The notes under the pieces: generated by a model
What the model was told of the DNA's origin: nothing
The model's input: the letters and a program-made list of their open reading frames with translations, nothing else
Databases searched by the model: none
Shown: piece after piece, positions 43,227 to 55,573 of the stretch
How the letters are laid out: every line of letters starts with the position of its first letter
How positions within the stretch are numbered: position 1 is the first letter of the stretch
Program-made: the position numbers and the translations under genes
From: Atkinsonella hypoxylon
Lineage: Eukaryota > Ascomycota > Sordariomycetes > Hypocreales > Clavicipitaceae
Assembly (NCBI GenBank): GCA_000729835.1
Contig: JFHB01000006.1
Location: 248,001 to 312,000, forward strand
Reading direction: 5' to 3'
Length of the DNA: 64,000 nucleotides

Positions 43227-46200
43227 ATGCAAGGACGTGGCCGCGGCTCGAGATCATCGAAGAAAATAATCCGCGTTCATCATTCTGCGCCTGGCGTACA
43301 CGGCAACCATCGCAGTGGATGATGGCAACAGAGCCTTCGGGCGATGATCCTGCTGCTCTTTCTGTGTCATCCCAATTACAGCTTGTAAATGACCCTCCCT
43401 CGTAAATTCCAGAATGCTATGCCCAAATTTTTCATTCATTTTTTTCTGCAACTCCTCGGAAGCTAACAGCAAATTGTGAACAATCAGATCGATCAGCCTA
43501 GCGAACTACACCGTCATGACCTGTCTGGAACCACTAATCTTTCCGTCTCAAACAGCGATGAGCCCTCTGACAACCCGATTACTGGCCTAGAAAGAAATCC
43601 GAATTCTGTAGATGTCAGCGTGAGCGGCGGATCGGATACCGAAGCTTCGCGAACAGACTGGTCAAGACAGAGAGATGCCGACAAAGGCCACGGGCGATCT
43701 ACGTCTTCTGCAAAGAAGCCCACAACTTTCAAGGCGGTTTCCGTAAATAAAACCTTTCTTGCATCGAAGGCAAACCCTAGCGGTGCCGCGGCAAAGCCCA
43801 TCGACAAACCTACCTCAGGTTCAAGTACTCCGCCTCCCGGGACATCTTCCCTGTCATCTTCTCGCCCTCGCCTCATTGCCAAAACTGGAGGCGGCGCACG
43901 AGACTCGACTCCAAAATCTCTCGCCATCAGCAATGGAGGAAAACCGGCATCGGCTCCAGATCCCAATGTTGTTTGGAATAAAAACAGGCGTGAGTGTTGT
44001 GTAATCTACGATACCCTTTAACGAATGTTGAAACTGACGGCAATGGACCGTTCGCAGCGCCTGAACCTAAGAAATTCACCGACGAAGAACTGAAGAAGTA
44101 TGGGATTCATATGGCTAGTCGCTTAAATGAAGACGACACTCAGGGACAAAACAAATGGGCCGATATTGACGATGACGACGAAGATTGGGCACCAGAAGCA
44201 ATCACCTGGGGCGATGGAACTAAAACTACGTTACCTCACCTGGACGAGCCCACAGCAACAGTTCAAGACAATATTTCAGCTGCGAATGTCGAAAATCCTC
44301 AGCCAAAAACGAAGTCGCCACTTTCTATTGCGTCCAGGTCGGTAGCCTCAAAGTCCAGTGGGTTTGCTTCTGGCAGAGGCCTCGTCTTGAAACCAGCTTC
44401 CCACGAAAAACCTACACTCGTTGCAAAACCGGTTACTCCAGCGACGCCAGCCAAATCGCCATGGGCTACATTGCCTCCAGTGGATAGAGCCTCACCAGGC
44501 CTAGCAGAGAGCGCAGCACCTGTTCATTCCCAACCGAGAGAAAGCACACAATCCAAACCACTCCATCATGGGCTGAAAGAAATGACTGCTGATGATTTCA
44601 CTCGTTCATCATGGAGAGAAGGCTCATCTCATAGCAGCAGAGAGTTGTATAATTCTCAATCTGGACGTTATGAGCCTGTGACTGATCGCCGAGGAGCATT
44701 CAAATCTGATCTTCAAACAAAACATCCAGCCTTGCTCCAGCATCCGCAAGCAACAGACGAGACTGTTGAAACACCAGTCCTTCAACAATCATTCAGAGTG
44801 CCCAATGATGGTCCGCACACGAGACGTCGAGGATCATCCAGCGTCAGCACTGGCAGCAATTCCGTCCATCAGCGAGGATTGAAGACGGCCGAAACGAGTC
44901 ATCCGCCTGCTGATGGCCTTAGGACGAGCAGGATGCCCTTTCCCATTTCTGCGGGTCACAGTGTTTCATCCGGAGATGGATCTGCCGTTAATCGTGAGAT
45001 GCTCAGAGGTCATTCATCCCAATCTCGGACGAATAATGGATTATCAGCTACAACTTCTGCTGCAACCGCTGCTACTCTTAATGTAGGGAGTCATCTTGGA
45101 GAAGAAAATGTTGCTGTTTCCTCTGGTTCAAGGGAGGAGCTGGTTGATGAGGTCGAATATCAGAAGAAACTTATGCGTGAACGGATAGAGCTCGCGCGGA
45201 AACGTCGACAGCAAGAGGAGGCCCGCGAAGAAGCTGCGAAGAAAGAGCGAATCCAGAAAAAGTTGGAAGCACTAGGACCTCCTCCCGAGAAACGGAATGA
45301 TAAGAAGGAACCTTCGCCAAAGACGGCGGCATCTAAGCCTACACACATCCAGCAACGAGAACGACCAACCCTAAGCGACTCGCACGCTCATATAGCGGGG
45401 AAACCATCTGTAAGAGGCGATACAGATGTACAACCAGGTCCCTCTAGTCAGCCAACCAGCCCCCAGTCTGGTTCTCAAATGCCATCGGCGAATCCGCCGT
45501 TACCCACAGCATCGACGACATTTAGAAGACTTTCCCAAGGACAGGACTCCCGTCGCAGCGATCCGTGGGGAGGGTCGGGGCCACGACCAGATAGGTTTCC
45601 ATCGTGGGGTCCTACTGTATCCCCATCATCTCGCAACGTTTGGGGCTCACCCGACAACGACCGTGGGCTGGGAAATGGGACGTTCAATCCTGATCTTGGT
45701 AGGGTCACTAATGCGACCACAATACCATCCCAACACGCTAAGGGGCCTTCGCCAATAGCACCTCCGAACAATAGTACAAGACCGTCCTGTCACTTACAAG
45801 CACAAACCGCCCAAGTGAACACATTGAATTCTCAAAGGTCTACCTACGCCCCTCCTGGATCAGATTTAGCAAGCAAATGGGTTTCTTCTGTCACAGAAAA
45901 TGATCAGAAATTGACAACTGCCAAATTGGCGGAACGAGCAGGTCGTGAACGTCAAATGATGGACAGGGGAATGACTATGGAAGACTCGCAGCCCATCATT
46001 AAAGATTCTTGGCGCCCCATGCGCGTTCCGGGAGATGGAACTCGCCATCCCATGGGGCCTACCAAGATGCAGTCTCATCAGCCAGCGCCTTGGAAGTCAA
46101 CACATGAGGGTGTGCCAAAAAGTGCGATAGCTAAGGAAGATTTAGGGCCTTCAACTACGGCAGGTATAATTGGATCCGGTGCACCATCACAACTCAGACC

Positions 46201-47155
46201 GTCTAGGTTTTTCCCCACAAGAGATGTTCGCCAGGAGACATTGTCGGGGAGTACTGTGTCTCGTTCAAACTCGCCAACACCGCCTCCTCCTACAATGGAG
46301 GACCACCCCGTGTTCGAAGGAGACATTTTGCGACCCCATGTATCTCTACCTAGGCCTCAACCTGTGGTGAAGCTGCCGCCCTCAATGGTATCCATGGATC
46401 GCAATCCATCACGGCCTCGGGGTACACGACTTGTTCAAGCTACTCTGAAAAACAATCAGCACAGAGACCATGCACATTTGACAAGCGCAGGCAACGAAGG
46501 TGTTTGGCAGGCTAGATTTCATAGGTTACTGCATGGAGACAACTCGTCTCCACCAAAGGATATCGGTATTGATGCATCTAGCAGAGGGCTTCTTGATACA
46601 GTCGGTACTCAAGCATCAGCCATTGTGTCATTACCAAATTCGATGATTTCCCAAGAGGACAGGAATCGGTCATTAATCACTAAGCCGATGGCAGAAGAAT
46701 GCTTCGAAGAACAGGAAATGGGCTCGTTACCGCAGATCCGACTTCCACACAAAGTCCCTGAGGCGGCGTGGCAGCCTGCTATTGCTCAACCGAAAGGGCT
46801 CCCAAGAAAATTCTTGGTCCAGGCTGCTGTAATAGAGCCTCTGCAAATTTCATTGGAAAATTCTGGCGGCCTCAATTTAATCAATGTCCTTCTTCCCGGG
46901 ATGAAAGAAACTAAAACCATACCGCTTCCTAACTCAATTACTCGAGGCTCTAGAGGCCCTCATGGACAAAGAGCCGCTACGAGGCATCGAAATCTTGGGC
47001 CCGGGTCACGGGCCGGGAAGAAGGATGGGTTGAGCTCTCAAGACAGTGATGCTTTCCATCGTGGTGGTCGCTCCGGATTTCGGGGTAGGGGTTCGGACAA
47101 CTGGACCCGACATCAAACTTCTCAGTCTCATATACCCTCGAGACCACTGTCATAG
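43227..47155 (+). CDS. Large disordered fungal protein of unknown function
   Basis: Modelled as 43227..43295, 43470..43989 and 44058..47155 (about 1228 aa). The second intron is good (GTGAGT...TCGCAG); the first exon (MQGRGRGSRSSKKIIRVH) and its GTACAC donor are tentative. I do not recognise a characterised family. What is visible: long Ser/Pro/Thr-rich disorder; a conserved-looking acidic block after the second junction (PEPKKFTDEELKKYGIHM, then KWADIDDDDEDWAPEAITW); a basic coiled coil near residue 600 (QKKLMRERIELARKRRQQEE); and an Arg/Gly-rich end (GGRSGFRGRGSDNW). RGG segments at both ends plus an acidic WAPxxITW block suggest RNA binding or a translation/RNP scaffold, but that is only an inference. 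Confidence 0.7.
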
Positions 47156-47966
47156 TGACTGTTGCATCCATCTGCCTGCATGATAATGTGGCATGACGTT
47201 ATTGCACTAACAGCGCGGCCATTGTGCGAATGGATAGAACATGTCGCCGTTATTTACGGAGACTAAATAAAACTTGTACCCTAACCTTGCGAATAGTCAG
47301 CTAGTTTAGCGGATCGCGGCTTTAATGGTTGACACGAAAGCATAATCTGGTACACAACGGTCCAAAGGGCAGATATTCGGTTTCTTAACGCGAAGGAAGG
47401 AGTGTAGTACTTACTTGATTTGCAGAGAATTATTCATTTGCCGACAGTCATAAACCTATTATGGTTGGCTTCTTGCAAGTATAGCTGTCTTCTTGTTTCT
47501 CAATTCCGTCGCCGTCTATCTTTGGTCTGATAATATTCTGCCTGGCTTAATCACTTGGGTTTTCGTGGTGTGACGGATAGCTTAGCAATTGTCGAATGAA
47601 ATGAACTCAGGTTTAAGGACCTCGTTAGCCTTTCACGGCTATACTAGCTTCGTCGTTTACTGGAGTTGCCAATGGCCAGACAGGTAGTGCAAGCGTATAA
47701 GTTTCCTTGTGAACGTCTTGCTACCTTACCACTTTTGTCTATGATGACGGCTAATACGTACATGGGAACATGATCAATACCGTAGTGGAAACATTCGCCG
47801 AAAAGAAATACCGAATCCTAACACGCCACATATATGTGCAATGACCACCTCATCGCATTCCATGTACAACCCAGTCCTCCTCCATCCCAATACATACGAG
47901 ATATCATAAGCAATTGTCGTTCCAAGCTTGCTTTGAAGAGCCAAACGACTAAAAGGGTGGTGATGC
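47156..47966. other. Convergent intergenic region, unknown-protein gene / MCM6
   Basis: 811 bp between facing stop codons. No gene, repeat or RNA is recognised. Confidence 0.5.
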
Positions 47967-50955
47967 TCAAAAATCCTCTACAGCACAGTTAGGATGCAGT
48001 ACGTATACGATGCGTCCAGCCGTAGACGTAGCGTCGCTATCCAGGCCCTCTCCACGTAAAGCCATTAATATGTTATCCTAAAGGTCCATTAGCTAAGAAC
48101 AGTGTGCAATGATCGATGTCTACTCACCTTGACCATCTTTTTTAGTACCATGTTGGCAAGAGTCTTTTCAGCATGATAGCTCTCCTCGCCTTCTAGGTCT
48201 TCTTCCTGTTGCACTAGGTACCAGTCGATCAAGTCCTGGCCATCTACCCCATCGCCAGACCCATTCTCATCCTCGCTGATCCTTTGAACGATCAAATTAA
48301 CCATTTTGATATATTTATCATATTCAATTGTCCGTTTCGGTCTGGCATCCGAGGCTTCTGTATTGGCTCTTACATTGGTTGCATTGGAACTTTCGTCATT
48401 GCTGCCCATTTCTTGGTCATCGGTTTGTCTCCTAGTTGCAGCCTCTGCAGCACGTCGAAGAGTGTCAGCATCTTCTTGATAATCGTCCTCGTCCGGAATC
48501 TCGACATCATCGTGCTCGACCGAGATGATGCTCTGCCTCAGCAAGTCATACGCTTCACAGACCATTTTGGCGTCGATTTCCTCAACACAGTTGACTTTCG
48601 CAATGGCTTCGCTGAGACGAATCATGCTTTCCAGTTGTCGAACAGTTATGCGGTATGAATTCTTTCCGACACCACCCTGAGCGTCATCAGCACGTAATTC
48701 TTTATATTTCTGTACCAGAACATCCTTCGCTTCATTCGTGAATTCTGGTCGAAAAGTTCGAGCAAAACGAATATATCGCTGAAGCTGCTCTGTGCTAAAT
48801 TCTGGCTCAACAGCCTCGTCCCTCAGCTGGTGAATCCCGACAATATGTTCTGCAAGGTGGCGGTCGATCTGTTCATTGCACTCGTCGAGTATGACAAAGA
48901 ACAAGTCAAAACGGGACATGATGGGGGCAGACATGTTGATGTTAGATCTTAGAGTAGTCTTGCGGTTGTAACGACCTCCAACGGGATTGGCGGCTGCTAG
49001 TACACTAGTCCTTGCATTCAACGTAGCTTGTATACCAGCCTTGGCAATGGAAATTGTCTGCTGTTCCATTGCTTCATGAATAGCGACTTGGTCGGCCACA
49101 TCCATTTTGTCGAATTCATCAATAGCGCAGATACCATTGTCTGCCAACATAAGGGCACCAGCCTCAATAGTGAACTCGCCTGTTTCCTCGTCCTTGACCA
49201 CCGCCGCGGTGAGACCAGCTGCCGAAGATGCTTTTCCACTAGTGTAAACCGCTCGTGGAGCAAATGAGCAGACATATTTCAAAAATTGTGATTTGGACGT
49301 GGATGGATCTCCTACAATGCAAATATTGATGTCGCCGCGAAGCTGCATGCCTTCAGGTGTGGTCTTATGGACACCAGACATCAGTTGTAGTAGAATGCCC
49401 TTCTTGACAACCTCATGCCCATACACCATCGGAGCTATGGATTGAACCATCCGAGAATAAATGTGATCGCCGTGAACCATGGCTCTTAGATCTTCAATCT
49501 CCGATGGATTCATTGAAGCGAGAACTGCCGCTTGTGCATCTTCGACGGACTCTGCTCCCTCGCCAGAATTGGCCTGTGTGAGGGCATTGACAATATCAGC
49601 AGCACTATTTGCCGCATGTTGTCCAAGCGCCGAGTTATCTGGTGCGACAAAGCAAGCAAGAAAAGCCAGTCGATAAGTCAGATCGCGAACACCTAGAGCC
49701 TTCAAACCAGTAATACCGCTTCCTCCAACATCGTTCCCGCGCGGGGCTCCGCGGTCGTCACGGACTGCAGTAGGTCTTAAGCCAGGCAAGCCGAGCTGGC
49801 TCACATCTGGGACAACAATTAGAGCGCCAGAGAAAATGCACTTTTCTCCAGCCTTGGCTCTATCCACGATTTCGCCGCGCAGGATGACGTCAAGGGTTCT
49901 AGGCATGCTGCCGGTGGGGATTTCGGAGCTGTTTTCTTGAATGCGAACCTTCTGCCAGTCAACGAAAGTGCTATGTCGAATATCGAGCTGCCATGCAACT
50001 CGATTTTGACAGGTGGCATTGGGACATTGGGTGGGTTCGGTGTATCTGAACGCTTGCTCTACGTTAGGAACAACGGCTCGGCACGCCTCGCAAACAAAAG
50101 TGGCCACTGATAACTCGGGTCGAACCTCGGAAGTACGCGTAACAGTGCCCGAAATAGAGAGTAGTTGGCCGATATTGGCAGCACGCAGGCTGCGAACACG
50201 AGACACGAGAGGTAGATTGTAAAAGGCGATTGAAAAGAGTTTGTCTGTCTGCTGATGTTCGTTTTTACGTTGAGAAGTATCGCTCTGACCACCAGATCCT
50301 AGTTGACTTGCGGCAGAAGTGGAAAGTGCGCTTGAGGTTGTAGGTTGTCGGTGTTCTCTGAAGTATTGTGGCTCATATTTCGCGATCATCTCGTGTAACG
50401 CAGCTGTTAGAAACGGTAAAAAGCGATAATACTGCCGCATGACACCATCTGCTAGACTTCCGTTCTCCCATGATGCAAGGTGCTTAAAGTCGACATAGAA
50501 GGTCGAAAGCTGCATAGCTTTCATACTGTTAATTTGTGCAATGTAATACTTGTTCGTCGTCACTGCGCTCGAGTTTGGTACACCAGACGAGTGAAAATCT
50601 TCTACGAAGCTGCAGGAAGCACATTGTTAGAATTATAGACGAACTTGATGAAACGACTTGGCGTTAACGGAAGTAAACACCTCTCTATAAATGCTTGAAA
50701 ATGCTCTTGGACAAGCAGACCAATGCGATCCTCAACGCGAGAGACGTTGGCGGCATTTGGTATCCGCGAACTTCGTGGAACCTGATCATCGGCAAAAGCG
50801 TAGCCTTCGTCATCGCTAGCTGCACCAAGATTTTCGGACGGCGGGCCTCGTGGTCGTGCCGAAGAAGAAGATGGAAACCTCATTTGTCGTCTCTGATGCG
50901 TGGCCAATGACGGCGCATCAGACATCAAATAACCAGCATCGCTAGGCGTTGCCAT
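47967..50955 (-). CDS. MCM6: MCM6 replicative helicase subunit
   Basis: Three exons, complement(50681..50955), complement(48128..50609) and complement(47967..48077), give 955 aa. The junctions restore VQEHFQAFIESFVEDFHSSG and KKMVKDNILMALRGEG, and the last exon ends in VYVLHPNCAVEDF, the MCM6 C-terminus. MCM6 is one of the six AAA+ subunits of the MCM2-7 helicase loaded at origins. Motifs are the zinc-ribbon cysteines (FVCEACRAVV ... QCPNATCQ), Walker A GDPSTSKSQFLKYV with CSFAPRAVYTSGKASSAAGL, Walker B LADNGICAIDEFDKM, and the Arg finger MSAPIMSRFDLFFV. An acidic linker (about residues 790-850) precedes the winged-helix end. Reading past the last donor would lose the conserved C-terminus. 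Confidence 0.95.
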
Positions 50956-52055
50956 GATAATTATGCCGTTTGTCGACGAACCAAATCATGCAACCTTTGA
51001 AAGCAGAAGTCGAGCAGTCGCGCCGTAATGCAGGACGTTTGGTAGATCTAAAGTTCCGTAAGAAAACTTGACCAGTTTGAAGAGGAGAGCATAAGTGGGC
51101 ATGTAGTTTGGCTTCTAGGCACTTGTACTGACGACGTAACGAGTATAGCCAGGATTTTGCGTTAAACGTTAATTGTAACACAAGGGCATAATGTCGAACG
51201 CGTGGACGCGTCGTGAGGGGCTTCCCTAAACGCGACTTTTTAATTGATTGCAGAAATGACAGGGGTGTGCATGTGTGCATGTAGATATTTGCACGTGATT
51301 GGCTACACTCGACAATGCTCTTAGGACGTCGAATTGATCAGAATCACCGTACCTGGAAGTACTTTTGCTAATATCTCGTGTTAATGGAGCACGCTGGTCA
51401 CAAGATCTACTTTTTATCAATTATCAGTTAATCCTTGTACCGGGGAAAATATTGAATAATTGTTAATATAATAATGCTAGTATATTTAGCACTCCACAGA
51501 ATTTAACTGCCAAGAGAAGTAGCAGTATCGCCACCTGCTACTAATTGGAGATAATCTCTGCAAGTGACGAGCTTACTCCCTTCACAACGTTAAAGGGGTA
51601 CTGATTTATACTATTATATAAGTACCAACAAACGTTCCAAGTTATAGAGAACTACCTCACATATCCCACAAGTCGCTGAGTCAAGGGTGCTTCTCGAGTT
51701 TTGGAGGACAATGTTTGCGCACTACTGCAACAGAATGAGGATGCATGATGAGAGCAAAGTGCCTCCGGATTTTGGTTGAGAACAGGTGGAGCCTCCCTTA
51801 GCTCTATTGTGAGCGCAGCGTACTTGTCAGCCCGAATGATCCAGTCTAGCCATTACCACGGCTGAACATCGAAGATTTGTTCGTTCGCATAAGCTATGCC
51901 ATGAGCCTAGTTTTCGCTGCCCTGCTCTGCCAATCATATATACTTTGTGCTATCATTCGAGGTCCATTATTTCTTTTTGTACGTTGTCGTATATATCTCG
52001 GGTTGCCTGATGCCGAACAATACGCCAGGTTCCTGTCTTGGTAGTGGTTTTTGAA
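50956..52055. other. Gene-poor spacer upstream of MCM6
   Basis: 1.1 kb. 51411-51660 is markedly AT-rich and contains a perfect 8-bp hairpin (AGTAGCAG / CTGCTACT, stem halves at 51518-51525 and 51535-51542). No coding frame is supported; it may be old repeat sequence. Confidence 0.45.
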
Positions 52056-52625
52056 CTAGTACATATGAATCTGCAACGGTCAGTCTCAGCATGGCTGCGG
52101 ATGAAGTAAATATTTGCTTACTTTTTCAGCTGTATGAAGCCATTCCTCCATGGATCTCTTGTAGTGATCTGGGTTGTTGCTATTTGGTGGGCCATGGGTC
52201 CAAAGGACAATCTCGTCAAAGATGGAGGCGATATGCAATTGGTGATCTGTTTGGTTGCATTTTGTGCTTGTCCCCTCCTCTGGGATAGTAGTGCCTACAT
52301 CATTGTTTGGTTGTTGGTGCGCGTGTTCGGTCTGAGCCACGACGCCGGTGTAAGTGTTGGGAAGACGAAGGCCGTTGCCTATCATTTTTCTACCCCTGAA
52401 AAATGCCTCTTTGTGTTCATCTTCTATCGTTAGTAAGCTCTTGTGTCAAACTATTCTGGAGCTGAGCATGAGTCGTGTGGTCCTACCGGTCGTTTTTGAG
52501 GGATTCCAAAAGCTCGCAGTCGGGTTGATGCATCCATCATGATGGACACAGCAGGGCAAGAGGTTTGCTGTCGATTTGAAGTCTATTCCCTCCCTTTTGC
52601 CGAAAGATAGCATTGATTGTGGCAT
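52056..52625 (-). CDS. RNH203: Ribonuclease H2 non-catalytic subunit C
   Basis: Three exons, complement(52487..52625), complement(52122..52423) and complement(52056..52070), give 151 aa. Exon 1 reads MPQSMLSFGKREGIDFKSTA, then NLLPCCVHHDGCINPTASFW, the LPCxxxxxG...F pattern of this family. The GTAGGA...CGATAG intron (CTAAC branch) joins it to EAFFRGRKMIGNGLRLPNTY and TGVVAQTEH. The C-terminal part is FDEIVLWTHG and RSMEEWLHTAEK; the last intron (GTAAGC...TTGCAG, CTGAC branch) adds only IHMY, giving the AEKIH end expected of the family. RNase H2 removes ribonucleotides from DNA and RNA:DNA hybrids in the nucleus, and subunit C is structural. The gene is compact and diverged, and is easily missed. 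It lies beside degenerate mobile elements. Confidence 0.78.
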
Positions 52626-52836
52626 ATTTGAGTTACTTCCGGTTTGGCGGGATTTGCCTACTCGTTTCGCGTCCGTACTTTGCAGTTGTCATTCTGTTCG
52701 AGTCTTAAGTTCCTGCTTATCTACTCCGCATAACTTGTGCGTATCTCGAACGCGTTAAATTCGCGTTTAGGTGGCGGCCCCACCACCTGTCTTCAATCTC
52801 GGGGAATCGGGGTTGCCTTGCTATGAGACGGGGATA

Positions 52837-52958
52837 CAGTAAATCTAAGGTCCAGACCATGTGTGCATTGGTCTAGAGCGGAGCCAGAGCGGGTGTAGAT
52901 TTAGGCAGAATAGTATATACCTACTAATCACACAGTATTAATTTCTAAGCAAGAGACC
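52837..52958 (+). mobile_element. MITE family A, truncated copy
   Basis: TA then CAGTAAATCTAAGGTCC onward matches the left half of the intact element at 27451-27589 (shared blocks include GAGCCAGAGCGGGTGTAGAT, CACAGTATTAATTTCTAAGC and AAGAGA). The right half and right inverted repeat are missing. The match ends just before the family B element begins at 52963. Confidence 0.75.
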
Positions 52959-52962
52959 TATT

Positions 52963-53163
52963 TACAGATCATGAGGCAAAAATATTCCCAGTGGGGCGGG
53001 CTCCCTACAGGTGGCTAGCTCGTACCCGACCCACCTGTTGTGCTAGCTTCTAGTGGCTTCTATCATCATTGATAGATGTCATCAATTTCATCGCGTTCAA
53101 CGTCAAATTCGTCAAATTCAACGGATTCGCGGGGACGGGCCCAATACCCCCTGCCGACCTGTA
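52963..53163 (-). mobile_element. MITE-like element family B, copy 2 (inverted)
   Basis: 201 bp from TACAGATC to GACCTGTA, the inverted partner of 13721-13988 with internal deletions and substitutions. Both ends again coincide with TA. It abuts the truncated MITE A copy, which suggests insertion into or next to it. Confidence 0.65.
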
Positions 53164-53742
53164 TCTAGATGATTGGACATATTCAGCGCAGCGCGGGGTT
53201 TTACTAGCTCATAATCCTGAAGAGGTGGTTATCTCCCATACGGCGGAAATGATGCTTTGCGTGGGATTTTAGCCACCACGCGGTAAGACCGGCCATGGTA
53301 CTTAAACTGATTCCGTGAATTTATAATACCCCAGTAGTCATCATTGAACCACGCTGGACACAGGCCCGACTAGACAGATACATGAAAGGTAGTGGCAAGA
53401 TTGTTGAGACCTTGCCGGAAAAATCAGGCGTGGCCAAGCCACAAGTAATGTTCAGGTTAGACCCCCTGTATAACAGATCTCGATCAGCGGAGCCATTCTA
53501 CAGGTTTATCATCGTGCACCCGTGGCTGGTCTTGATTACCTATTCTACCCACAAACAGCATACCCGATGATCCACCTTTCAGAGTTATGCCGATAATACC
53601 GTCTCAAGGTAACTTACCTATGAGCCAGATAACACCGTGCCGTGTACCTTGGGTACTTTTTGAGCTATTCCCAGCATCCAGCCCCGAGTAAATCAACAGC
53701 GCGAGGCAGTACGCTATTTGTCCATCAACTGTGAACTCAGCA

Positions 53743-55352
53743 ATGCCTCTACCGATATTTCACAAAGCCCTTAGCAAGCAGATAAGAAATGGCTCAGAAA
53801 TGTTCCGTAGCACACTCAGTGGCTGGACCTGGGGCCCTGCCGTTTCCATGGCCAAAACTATCATACTGGGTGTATTTGCCAACGTCGAAACCGGAACGCT
53901 GCTCCTGGTCGACGAACCTGGCGAGACTCGCCATGTTTTTGGCCAGAAATTGTCCGGCAGCATCGACAACCAAAACCTCCGTGAGCCCTGTACAAGGAGG
54001 GCCGATACAACACCCCGCGTCGAAATCGTTGTCAAGAGAGACAGTTTCTGGATGAGGCTCCTGCTGTTTGCTGACATTGGTTTTTCTGAGGCGTATATGC
54101 TGGATGACTTTCAATGCCAAGACCTATCCTCTTTCTTCCAAGTAAGTGCGCAATGACCAATCGGACTGGTAAGACAGAAAATGTAATGATTCCTTGCATT
54201 AGCTGTTCATTATCAACAGGGACAGATTGCACAATGGTTCTACACTTATCTCCGGCTTGTCCACTCATATATCGTATCTTGCCCGCTCAACCAACACACT
54301 TTCCAATGCGCTTCTGAACATTTCTGCCCACTATGATATCAGCAACGATATGTTCGCAGCATTCCTATCAGAGGATATGACGTATTCCTGCCCGATATGG
54401 CGAAAACAGAATGCTTGTGGCATGCCTGATGAAACACTCGAGGAAGCGCAGCAGAGGAAATTGCTTCGCTTTATAGAGGGCACGAGGCTTAAATCGACTG
54501 ATCATGTCCTCGAAATCGGTACTGGCTGGGGTTCTTTTGCCATGGAAGCTGTCAAAATGACTGGTTGTCGAGTAACAACAATTACTCTTTCGAAGGAGCA
54601 AAAAGAACTGGCCGAGAAGCGCATTCTCAAGGCCGGTTTACATGATCGCATCGAGGTGAAGCTGATTGATTACCGCGAATTGCCTGAACCCCAACAACCA
54701 TATGATAAAATTGTTTCCATTGAAATGTTGGAAGCAGTCGGCCAAGAATATCTATCGACTTATTTCAGCTGTATCAACAAGCTCTTGAAGGCAGACGGAG
54801 GCATCGCCATGTTTCAGTGCATCACTATGCCTGAAGGCCGTCACGAGGACTACTCTAAATCAGTAGAGTAAGTTCCCCCCCTGAAGTAAATGCAAAGTAA
54901 TAAATTGTAACACGATCTATACATAGCTTCATCAATCAGTACATCTTCCCTGGTGGATACTTGCCCTCCACCACGCAGCTGCTCAATCACATAAGTGATC
55001 AATCTAACGGGACACTCGTGATTGAGAAAGTCGAGAATATCGGGGGCCACTACGTCAAAACACTACGTCTGTGGAACGAGAAGTTTAAAAATCATTTCGA
55101 TGACAAGATCAGAGCAGCATTGCTGGTTGATCACCCGGGCATGTCCAAAGAAGAGATCGAAGTATTCCGTAGGAAATGGGAAGTGAGTTTGATGGAAAGC
55201 CCCGTCTGGTATATTTCAAGGCTAACAACATCCATTAAAAGTACTATTTCACCTATTGCGAAGCAGGGTTCATTACCAAAACTCTAGGTGACGTCATAAT
55301 TACGGTAGGTCGAGAGGGGTCACTGGAGCTGATGGATGGGATACCTTTATAA
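53743..55352 (+). CDS. Cyclopropane-fatty-acid-synthase-like SAM methyltransferase
   Basis: Four exons, 53743..54141, 54203..54867, 54927..55182 and 55242..55352, give 476 aa with all junctions in phase. The N-terminal domain (VETGTLLLVDEPGETRHVFG ... SFWMRLLLFADIGFSEAYML) is the substrate-binding part of the CFA/MMA synthase family. The catalytic domain has NISAHYDISNDMFAAFLSED, MTYSCPIW, the SAM site VLEIGTGWGSFAMEAV, and NIGGHYVKTLRLWNEKF near the end, followed by YCEAGFITKTLGDV. Bacterial and plant relatives methylate double bonds of membrane acyl chains to make cyclopropane or methyl-branched acids; the fungal product is not known. The gene lies next to degenerate mobile elements but has ordinary introns, so any transfer into fungi would be old. 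Confidence 0.85.
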
Positions 55353-55573
55353 GTACTACACGGACATCACGTGTGCTTACTATGTTGAGAAGACCATGAA
55401 CGAGACCGAGCCATTTTGCTGTCTTCAGTTAGATACAGCTATATCAAGTCTATGATTCTCTAGTTGACATATCATACAGCTCGTGCAATAAAGAATGAGA
55501 TTGGCAAATTCGTAGAGTCCAATTGCGGAATAAAATCATCGAGACTTTATTTTCGCTAGCATTGGCTTTTGGA

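Larger units (their letters stand above)
52626..53742. other. Repeat-bearing intergenic region RNH203 / CFA-like gene
   Basis: 1.1 kb divergent spacer holding a partial MITE A copy and a MITE B copy side by side (separate entries). Outside them no gene is seen. Confidence 0.5.

Noticed and set aside
43254..43472. 72-codon minus-strand frame opposite the first intron of the disordered-protein gene
   Set aside because: It overlaps the antisense of a proposed intron, is short, and shows no family resemblance.
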